Shown here: one piece after another, positions 7,741 through 13,464 of the stretch
How positions within the stretch are numbered: position 1 is the stretch's first letter
How the letters are laid out: the number at the start of each line of letters is the position of its first letter
Assembly: GCA_036505275.1 (NCBI GenBank)
Contig: DASXTS010000164.1
Coordinates: 1 to 20,324 of the forward strand
Source of the DNA: DASXTS01 sp036505275
Lineage (GTDB): Bacteria; Actinomycetota; Actinomycetes; Mycobacteriales; Pseudonocardiaceae
Reading direction: 5' to 3'
DNA length: 20,324 nucleotides
Position numbers and translations under genes: made by a program
Notes under the pieces: generated by a model
What the model saw: the letters and a program-made list of their open reading frames with translations, nothing else
Database searches by the model: none
Told to the model about the DNA's origin: nothing

Positions 7741-7833
7741 TCGTGCCACCGGCCAGAGAACAGTCGCAGTCACTCTGACTGTCACTGATCCACAACAGAT
7801 CATCCATAATGTGCATAACCGCTGGTCAGAGGC

Positions 7834-7881
7834 GGTGAGCCGCCAGGGACTCGAACCCTGAACCAGAAGATTAAAAGACCC
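7834..7881 (-). repeat. tRNA-Lys(UUU) 3'-half remnant, copy B of a 47/48-bp direct repeat
   Basis: On the minus strand: anticodon loop CTTTTAA (UUU, Lys), stem TCTTC, five-base variable loop, T-arm CAGGG-TTCGAGT-CCCTG, acceptor strand GCGGCTC and ACC. The matching 5' half is absent: the bases before the loop do not complete the anticodon stem and no GAGCCGC acceptor strand lies upstream. It repeats the element at 1235-1281 in direct orientation. It probably marks one end of a former tRNA-targeted integration, although no integrase gene is in the window. Confidence 0.7.
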
Positions 7882-8300
7882 ATTCCATTCGTGTCGCGAC
7901 AGGTCGTGACATGCCATCCCATGCCATTCGCCCTGGCCAGGCCGAGTTCATCTTGTCGGCTCATGTCGCACGATGTCGACGTCGTTCACAACTGTCGAGC
8001 ACACGTGGAGCACGCATCGTGGTTCGACGACAGATCTATTGCGCCGGCCTGACAACACCCCAGCCGCCATGGAGTTCACGAACTGCCCACTCCGGCGCAA
8101 ACCCCAAAGATTGACATCCCGCTGTATACGTTGGCCCACGTGGACGCTTGGGGCTGAGTTTCGGTGACAAACTCGGTAACAGACCGTCCACTGTGGACAT
8201 ATGGCAGTCAGGTCGGCGCCGGCCAGTCGCCGCAGACGGCGAGTAGACGCGCGACCCGCACACGACCACGGCGGCGCTGAGAGATCATGCGGCAGCGATC
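7882..8300. other. Stretch without a recognisable gene
   Basis: No protein-coding frame is supported. Small features are the palindrome TGTCGCGACA (7892-7901), a repeated CATGCCAT motif (about 7909-7928) and a short hairpin GAGTTT-N7-AAACTC (8156-8174). The palindrome and repeats sit next to the tRNA remnant and could be integrase arm sites, but that is a guess. Confidence 0.4.
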
Positions 8301-8801
8301 TTGACCAGCGCCAGGACGGAACGGACCGTCCAATCGTCGTTGCGGTCGCCGTCCGGTGGCTGGGTCGAGATCGTCCTCGTCGTCATCGTCTTGGTCGTCT
8401 GGGCCTACGTCGTCCTCGTCCTGGGCTTCGCCGTCGCCACCACCGCGCTCGCTGCCGCCATGACCCCGGTCCTTCGCTTAGCCTCACCCCACGCCTGGCA
8501 GTTGATGGTCGTGCCACACCGGGTCCGGTTGGTGATCGTCGCGATCGATCTGGATCGGCGGACCGACCCGGACGCCTGCCCATGCCGGTCGGTCAGGGGC
8601 ATTGCGCGTACGGTGGAGGCCCGACCTGGATCGACCGGTTCAACAGTGCGGTTCGGTAGGTGGCGAGGTCTGCGTTGGTGCTCGAGTACGTCGGGTCGGT
8701 GCCGCCGTATGGCCCGTACTGCTCCGGACCCGTGTGCACCAGGCTCGCCGTTGGATCGTGCTGCGCCGCATGCCACGTCGCTACCGGAACAGGTGTCGTG
8801 A
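8301..8801 (+). CDS. Possible small membrane protein (uncertain)
   Basis: The plus frame starting at a TTG encodes one long hydrophobic segment (about residues 22-50, VEIVLVVIVLVVWAYVVLVL and following) with high GC3 up to roughly 8590. After that it runs antisense to the glutaminase-like gene and loses coding character, so the true end is unclear. There is no ribosome binding site before the TTG, and an in-frame stop lies upstream at 8244. I recognise no family. It may be a decayed or spurious frame. Confidence 0.22.
   Translation: MTSARTERTVQSSLRSPSGGWVEIVLVVIVLVVWAYVVLVLGFAVATTALAAAMTPVLRLASPHAWQLMVVPHRVRLVIVAIDLDRRTDPDACPCRSVRGIARTVEARPGSTGSTVRFGRWRGLRWCSSTSGRCRRMARTAPDPCAPGSPLDRAAPHATSLPEQVS
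8561..8594 (-). terminator. Hairpin at the 3' end of the glutaminase-like gene
   Basis: GACCGACC (8561-8568) and GGTCGGTC (8587-8594) form a perfect 8-bp inverted repeat with an 18-nt loop, touching the TGA stop at 8593-8595. No U-tract follows. Its position suggests transcription termination or mRNA 3'-end protection, but this is inferred. Confidence 0.35.
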
Positions 8802-9684
8802 ACATCGAGGGGTCCAGCACCATCCGTTGCGTCTTGATCCAACCGGTGCGGACGCACAGGGTCGGCGCGACGTGGTACCACCACTCCACAAAGCAGTTCG
8901 GGTTGTTGTTCGTGTCGACGTGCAAGATGCCGTTGGAACCGGCGAAGATCCAAACCTTGCGAGGCGATCGACCCGTGTTGATCACGAGCCGGCACATCTC
9001 GTGGGCGCGGGCCCAGCAGCCGTTGTCCGGGTACATGAACGGGATGCACGGCGCCGGCACCGTCAACGGCGGGCAGCTGGTGGCGCCGAGCTGGTTGAAG
9101 ATCTGCTGAACCTTGCCTGCTGATGGGCAGCTCAACCACCACCAGAGCCAAAACCACCACCGCCGCCAGAACGGCGGTTTAGGCGGCTCCGGCTCGGGGA
9201 CCGGCTTCATGGGGAAAGGGGGCAGGTCCGGCCCATCCGGTCGGGGCGTGTACGCCAGTACGTCGAGGACGTAGTGCGACTCGTCCTCGGTGACGATCAA
9301 CCCCTCCTTGCTGTCCGCGGCGCGCCGCAACGTTTCCGCCATCTCCGGGCCATCCGGCTGGCGGAGGTTCACCCGGTGCACCGCATGCGAGCCGACCAGC
9401 TCCACCAGCAGTTCCTCGCCGCGTTCGACGAGCCGCACCACCCTGGTGACATGCGGAACCAGCAGCCGCCGCACGGCACCCCGCGCCGCATCCACCTCGA
9501 CATACACCGGCCGGCGTTGCCGGCGAAGCCGCTCCAGCACTGTTCGGTAACCGGCCGAGCTGGAGTCCGCGGCATCGAGGCGTACCCGCCGCTCCCCGTC
9601 GAGCACGACGGTGTAGTCACCACCCGCCTCGACGGGCTCCTCGATGCTGATCGACGTTGCGACGATTGAGTTCTCGTCCCGCAT
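8593..9684 (-). CDS. Protein-glutaminase-like (Gln_deamidase_2-type) Cys hydrolase with Trp-rich segment
   Basis: The protein has 363 residues. Protein glutaminases deamidate glutamine side chains in proteins with a Cys-His-Asp triad. The C-terminal domain (about 187-350) has this pattern: Cys223 in YPDNGCWARAHEM, His271 in WWYHVAPTLCVR and Asp291 in VLDPSMF. The N-terminal 1-145 looks like an unrelated beta-rich region I do not recognise. A proline-rich linker (148-171) leads to FWRRWWFWLWWWLSC (172-186), nine Trp in 15 residues, possibly membrane-interacting. No signal peptide is seen. The ATG at 9684 follows GGAGGAG with 7-nt spacing, so I prefer it to starts further upstream. Two palindromes overlap the predicted promoter. 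A papain-like protease or a deamidase toxin are alternatives. Confidence 0.75.
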   Translation of the reverse strand: MRDENSIVATSISIEEPVEAGGDYTVVLDGERRVRLDAADSSSAGYRTVLERLRRQRRPVYVEVDAARGAVRRLLVPHVTRVVRLVERGEELLVELVGSHAVHRVNLRQPDGPEMAETLRRAADSKEGLIVTEDESHYVLDVLAYTPRPDGPDLPPFPMKPVPEPEPPKPPFWRRWWFWLWWWLSCPSAGKVQQIFNQLGATSCPPLTVPAPCIPFMYPDNGCWARAHEMCRLVINTGRSPRKVWIFAGSNGILHVDTNNNPNCFVEWWYHVAPTLCVRTGWIKTQRMVLDPSMFTTPVPVATWHAAQHDPTASLVHTGPEQYGPYGGTDPTYSSTNADLATYRTALLNRSIQVGPPPYAQCP

Positions 9685-9718
9685 CTGCAACTCCTCCGAC
9701 CCTCGCCGTTGGACCCCG

Positions 9719-9766
9719 ATCGTATTGGGATCGCTGAGCGATCGGAATTGCTCAGGTATCTGAGCA
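9719..9766 (-). promoter_or_regulatory. Promoter with two palindromic operators upstream of the glutaminase-like gene
   Basis: On the minus strand TTCCGA (9742-9747) and TACGAT (9719-9724) are separated by 17 nt, a fair sigma-70-type promoter about 35 nt before the start codon. A perfect palindrome, GATCGCT-G-AGCGATC (9729-9743), fills the spacer. A second, TGCTCAG-N4-CTGAGCA (9749-9766), lies just upstream of the -35. Their centres are about 21.5 bp apart, two helical turns. This is the layout of paired repressor sites. The regulator is not identified in the window. Confidence 0.5.
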
Positions 9767-9877
9767 GGATCTGTAGGCTCCTTGCCGATATGACCAGCGG
9801 TCGAGCGCGTCGGAGCGCGGCTCGGGCATCTGCGTGGCGCTCGGGGAAGGAGCCGAGAGCCAGCGCGTGAGGCGGCG

Positions 9878-10118
9878 GGTTGACCTGTTTGGCCGCCTTG
9901 GCCGAGCACGACCCCCTGCCCACCCGCCAGCTGCGGGAGCTGCTCAACCCCACACCCCGTCGCCGCGCTACCCGCCCCCCGAGGCGATGCTGCCCACCAT
10001 GCTCGGCAACACGCTCTGCGCGGCGGAGTTCCGCGCCCGCAGCCGCTACGGCCTGGACGTGGTCGTCCTGTGGCCCCGTCTCTATCCCCTGCTCAGCGAC
10101 AGGGTGCCGGCCGAGTAG
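9878..10118 (+). pseudogene. Fragment of a conserved actinobacterial hypothetical protein, frameshifted
   Basis: One frame gives LAALAEHDPLPTRQLRELLN (about 9885-9950). Another continues with RYPPPEAMLPTMLGNTLCAAE and RYGLDVVVLWPRLYPLLSD, ending in TAG at 10116-10118. The LPTxLGNxLRAAE...RYGxDxVxxWPRLxPLL pattern is familiar from larger actinobacterial proteins of unknown function, where it lies in the interior. Both ends and one reading frame are therefore lost here. Confidence 0.45.
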
Positions 10119-10170
10119 TCCAATGAGCGCCGTCTAGCGCTCGGGGCCTGTCGATCGTATGTTCGACGGC

Positions 10171-10350
10171 ATGACCAGTCGGGGACGTGGATATCTTGAA
10201 CGCGAGAAGCAAGCCGAGGCCAAACGATCACAACCACCGCCTAGCCTCGATCACCTGGTCGAGGTCGTGCGCAGCGTCGGCGGCGACCAGGTCGCCGAGC
10301 AGCACCGAACACTCAACGAACCGGCCGAGCAGCTGCCAGAATCGCCGTAG
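10171..10350 (+). CDS. Small hypothetical protein (59 aa)
   Basis: The frame MTSRGRGYLEREKQAEAKRS...LDHLVEVVRSVGGDQVAEQH...ESP is hydrophilic and helical with good GC3 in its second half. An ATG 12 nt upstream (10159) is an alternative start. No strong ribosome binding site is seen for either. I know of no family. It lies between two decayed genes and could itself be a remnant. Confidence 0.3.
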   Translation: MTSRGRGYLEREKQAEAKRSQPPPSLDHLVEVVRSVGGDQVAEQHRTLNEPAEQLPESP

Positions 10351-10478
10351 ACAAGACCACGTCCGCCCTATGGCAGCATCACGTCGCCGCGCTATCCGCC
10401 CGTTCGGCGTTGCCGATGAGTGGCCCCGCGCTCGGCGCTGCGCTCTGTTCGTGCCCGGGCTTTCGTGCGGACCTCAGC

Positions 10479-10865
10479 TCAATGTTGCATCGAATCGGAT
10501 AGGTCTCGTATGCGCAGGACCCTTAGTCGATGGCGAAAGCGACCGAACTCGATGCAGGCGTCGGCTTCGATCTCGACCGTGATGCCCGGCGCGACCGGGA
10601 GGTAGTGGGTGGCGGGGTGTCCGGGTAGCCCACCGACGACGCCGGCGAGCTGTCGCAGCTGGCCCGTGGGACGAAGGCACCCGGCCAACGCGGCCCGAAC
10701 CTGGGCGGGCACGGTCGTGGAGTGCCCGATGGCGCGTGGCGGGTCCGCGTCGGTGGTGTCGTTGGGTAGGGCGAGGACGAGGGCCTCGGGATGGCGTGGG
10801 TGGCGGTGATACCCATCACGATCGCGTCGACGAGCAGGGTATGGCGAATCTTGACCCACGGGCCG
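10479..10865 (-). pseudogene. ATP-dependent DNA ligase C-terminal fragment, frameshifted
   Basis: The minus strand opens with GPWVKIRHTLLVDAIVMGIT, matching the W-x-K-x-(K/R) nucleotidyltransferase motif that links the catalytic and OB-fold domains of ATP-dependent ligases. After a frame change near 10800 it continues as HPEALVLALPNDTTDADPP, then VEIEADACIEFGRFRHRLRV and LRIRDL, the usual end of the OB domain, with TGA at 10479-10481. The adenylation domain with the KxDG lysine is absent, so it cannot act as a ligase. Confidence 0.62.
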
Positions 10866-10869
10866 CCTG

Positions 10870-11175
10870 AAGACCTCGGCCGGCATCAGGAGGCGGCCGA
10901 CCTGCACAACGGCGACCGGTTGGCTCGGCGAGGCGGCGAGGGTGAGGGCGTCACCAGGCCCGAACACGGCGAGCTGCCCCTTACGCACCGGACGGGCCGC
11001 CGCGCCGAGCGCCTGCGCGCCGACCGTGCCCCGGCCGGCCAGCGCACGTAGGCCAGCGCGTTGAACTCGGCCGGCCAGGGCAGGTCGAGCTGCGCGCCGG
11101 GGCTGACCGTGGCGTGCACCGCGAGGACTGGATGACCGGCAACCGGTTCGGCACGGTGCACGGCTACGCCGGCAA
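10870..11175 (-). pseudogene. Pirin family C-terminal fragment, frameshifted
   Basis: The minus strand reads VSPGAQLDLPWPAEFNALAY (about 11130-11055) in one frame, then LAGRGTVGAQ and VRKGQLAVFGPGDALTLAA in another. This is the C-terminal cupin of bacterial pirins (metal-binding, some with quercetinase activity). The metal-binding N-terminal cupin is missing, and the tail is lost where the DNA-ligase remnant begins. A 1- or 2-nt indel near 11048 causes the frame change. Confidence 0.65.
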
Positions 11176-11358
11176 TCCGCTGCCGGCACCAGCCATGCCC
11201 AGCACGAGGCTCAAACCCCGCGGCCGCACCCGGTAGCCATCCAGCCAGATCTGCCGGCAGCTGGCGACCGCGCCCGAGCTACGACGGCCGGATCACGGCG
11301 AGCCCCGGCCGACAGCCAGGCCGAGGCGACAAGCCGGCGCGCTCGGCCGCGTCGCGAC

Positions 11359-11379
11359 CGGATGGAACGGGGATGGAAC
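11359..11379. repeat. Direct repeat GGATGGAACG, 11-bp period, upstream of the operon
   Basis: GGATGGAACG occurs at 11359-11368 and 11370-11379, about 60 nt before the first start codon of the operon and on the same helix face. GGAAC resembles an ECF-type -35 core, but no matching -10 follows at the proper distance. It may be an activator site or chance. The rest of 11190-11436 shows nothing else. Confidence 0.3.
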
Positions 11380-11436
11380 GCCTTAGCCGGTAACCGACCG
11401 CTGCCGCGGCCGGGAGACGAGCGGAGGTGAGCATCC

Positions 11437-12156
11437 GTGACTCGGACACTCGACGGGCTGATCGGCCATCCATCGGAGGACGACTGGGACGAGGAGTGGC
11501 CTCGGCTGGCCGGCGTGCTCGGGGACGCGCTGCACGAGCGCTACGCCGGCGCCGATCCCGAGGAGCTGGCGGAGGCTCTGGACAACGTTCTGGACTCGAT
11601 GAGCGCCGCGGAGGCCGCGAGCTTCACCAACGCCCTCAAGCAGATCGAGCGGGCCTCGGGCCGGCTGCTGGCGGATCCCGCGGTCGGCCGCATCGCTGGC
11701 ACCGCGCTCCCGCTGGGCGGGAGTGCGCTCGGCACGGTGATCGGCGGTCCGGCCGGCACCGCGATCGGCAGCGGGCTCGGGCAGGCGGCCGCCAAGGCAC
11801 TGGCCGGCGCGAAGCCGGCACGGCCGTCGGGCGCGGCGAGCGCGAGCGGATCCGCGGCCGCGGTCCAGGCGATGATCCTGAGCGAGCTCGGGCCGATCAA
11901 GGATGCCCTGCTTCGGGTGGCGCTGGGCGAGCACGGCCAGCAGGCCGTCAACGGCATCCCGGTCGCCAAGATCATGGAGCTGATGCGGTCGGTGTACGAG
12001 CGGGCCGCCGCAGACGCCGACGAACTGCGCTACCTCGCGCGCGCGGAACCCGCCGATGGCGAGGGCCTGGAGGACGACAGCGAGGACGGCGGCGACCAGC
12101 GCTGGCTCTACACGGCCCTCATGGACGCCGCGAACGACGAGTGGGACGCCTCATGA
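11437..12156 (+). CDS. Operon gene 1: glycine-zipper hypothetical protein (239 aa)
   Basis: I recognise no family. The GTG start at 11437 follows GGAGGTGA with 6-nt spacing. The N-terminal 80 residues are acidic and helical (DEEWPRLAGVLGDALHERYA). Residues 84-117 form a glycine-zipper-like hydrophobic stretch (LPLGGSALGTVIGGPAGTAI, continuing GSGLGQAAAKAL), which could pack as a membrane hairpin. An Ala/Ser-rich linker precedes a helical C-terminal domain and an acidic tail. There is no classical signal peptide. It overlaps the next gene by ATGA, so the two are translationally coupled, and it heads the operon. A structural or membrane-anchoring role for the hydrolases downstream is a guess. 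Confidence 0.85.
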   Translation: MTRTLDGLIGHPSEDDWDEEWPRLAGVLGDALHERYAGADPEELAEALDNVLDSMSAAEAASFTNALKQIERASGRLLADPAVGRIAGTALPLGGSALGTVIGGPAGTAIGSGLGQAAAKALAGAKPARPSGAASASGSAAAVQAMILSELGPIKDALLRVALGEHGQQAVNGIPVAKIMELMRSVYERAAADADELRYLARAEPADGEGLEDDSEDGGDQRWLYTALMDAANDEWDAS

Positions 12157-12587
12157 GCGGCTCGGAGCTTGCCGCGGTCGAGGACCTGCTCATGCGCGTG
12201 CTGCCGGACCCGATGGGCTTCGTCGAGCGCGTGGTGGGCGAACTGGCCGGGCGGCTGTCGACCCCGCAGCCGACCGGCGGGCCGGCCGTGATCGCCACGG
12301 TGGATGCGGAGTCGCTGGCCGTCGACGAGGCGCTGGCCGACCACTGGCTGCTGCTCGCCGGCGCCCTCGGCGCCTGTGCCTGCTGGGGCCGCGATCCCGG
12401 TTGTCCGTCCTGCGCGGGCAAGGGTGGCCCCGGCTGGGAGGGACCGGACCCTGCCCTGTACGCGGAGTTCGTCGTGCCCGCCGTCCGGCGCATGCGCGCC
12501 GGGCCCGCGGAGCCGGACACGCACCTCGACGGACCGCCTCCGAGCGGTGCGGCACCTGATCACCCGACCCTGGGAGGACAAGAATGA
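12153..12587 (+). CDS. Operon gene 2: small CxC/CxxC putative zinc-binding protein (144 aa)
   Basis: I do not recognise a named family. The core is ACACWGRDPGCPSCAGKGGPG (Cys75, 77, 84, 87), a spacing like half of a DnaJ-type zinc knuckle with glycines after the cysteines, so one metal site is likely. The first 65 residues form amphipathic helices (AAVEDLLMRVLPDPMGFVER). The part after the cysteines (EGPDPALYAEFVVPAVRRMR) is a helix, then a disordered Pro-rich tail. The ATG overlaps the previous stop by 4 nt and the gene ends in a 4-nt overlap with the next start. It may be an adaptor or chaperone for the operon products, which is inference from its size and position. Confidence 0.85.
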   Translation: MSGSELAAVEDLLMRVLPDPMGFVERVVGELAGRLSTPQPTGGPAVIATVDAESLAVDEALADHWLLLAGALGACACWGRDPGCPSCAGKGGPGWEGPDPALYAEFVVPAVRRMRAGPAEPDTHLDGPPPSGAAPDHPTLGGQE

Positions 12588-13441
12588 CCGACAACTGGAC
12601 CGACAGCAGCGAGCCGGAGGCCTACGACGACAGCGAGGGTCTCTACGACGACGGGGAGGCCTATGACGACGAGTCACGGGCGAGCCGCCGCCGGGAACGC
12701 GCTCGCCGGCTCGCTGTGCTGCGCCGGCGCGACCAGGCCCGCCGGGTGGCCCAGCTCAGTAGCGCTGGCAACCGGCCGGTCGCCCAGCAGGCGGCCCGCG
12801 CCGTCGCGGACCTGGACGTCGAGACGAAGGTTCAGCGCGACGAGTTCCGCAGCGCGCTCGCGGCGGTGAACCGGCGCGCTGTCTGGGCGGGTTGGTCGGC
12901 AGCCGGCACGGCCCTGCTCGAGGGTGGGTTCCGGGCGTTCGGCACCCCCGACAACAAGTTCGTCGAGGCCGGCATCCGGGCCGTCCCGCTGCTTCCGCTG
13001 CTCGCCGGGACACCCCGCGGCAGCGGCGCGGCCGGCATCCTCACCAGCCCGCCCGCCATCGGCATCGGCGGCCTGCTCGCCTTGGCTTTCATCGCCGACC
13101 GGCGGGCCAACGACTCGGCCGTGCGCCAGATCGAGATCCTCGGCCCGACCACGCTCGTCTCCGGCAAGCGGGACGTCTTCGTCGCGGACGTTCTGGACGG
13201 GCGTGGACATGTGCTCGGGACCGCGGTCAGCTGGAAGTCCGACAAGCCCGAGGTCGCCGCGATCAACCCGACGACCGGGGAGATCGTGGCCGTGGCACTG
13301 GGTGTCACGGTCATCCACGCGATTGCCGGCGATGTGGACCGCAAGTTCCGGCTGGAGGTCGTCGTCGATCCCGCAGCGGTGGCCGGCGACGGCGCGCCCG
13401 CCGCCGGTGACGGCACGGCCATCGCGGTCAAGGCCAAGTAG
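12584..13441 (+). CDS. Operon gene 3: acidic-repeat protein with Big_2-like domain (285 aa)
   Basis: The start is set by GGGAGG 6 nt upstream of the ATG and a 4-nt overlap with gene 2. Residues 11-30 are a tyrosine-acidic repeat (PEAYDDSEGLYDDGEAYDDE). Residues 31-60 are strongly basic (RASRRRERARRLAVLRRRDQ), probably coiled coil. Residues 133-171 contain two hydrophobic stretches, perhaps a membrane hairpin. Residues 180-262 resemble a bacterial Ig-like group 2 domain (VSWKSDKPEVAAINPTTGEI followed by VAVALGVTVIHA). Big_2 domains are usually extracellular adhesive or structural modules, but no signal peptide is visible here. The function in the operon is unknown. Confidence 0.85.
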   Translation: MTDNWTDSSEPEAYDDSEGLYDDGEAYDDESRASRRRERARRLAVLRRRDQARRVAQLSSAGNRPVAQQAARAVADLDVETKVQRDEFRSALAAVNRRAVWAGWSAAGTALLEGGFRAFGTPDNKFVEAGIRAVPLLPLLAGTPRGSGAAGILTSPPAIGIGGLLALAFIADRRANDSAVRQIEILGPTTLVSGKRDVFVADVLDGRGHVLGTAVSWKSDKPEVAAINPTTGEIVAVALGVTVIHAIAGDVDRKFRLEVVVDPAAVAGDGAPAAGDGTAIAVKAK

Positions 13442-13464
13442 CACCGACCGCGCGACGGTGTGCC

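Noticed and set aside
7892..7901. Palindrome TGTCGCGACA next to the tRNA remnant
   Set aside because: A single 10-bp palindrome in high-GC DNA is weak evidence for an integrase or regulator site.
8156..8174. Short hairpin GAGTTT-N7-AAACTC
   Set aside because: A 6-bp AT-rich stem with no adjacent gene end and no U-tract. Chance is sufficient.
8405..9160. Second minus-strand frame over the glutaminase-like gene
   Set aside because: It is a shadow. The other frame has the Cys-His-Asp motifs and a matching ribosome binding site.
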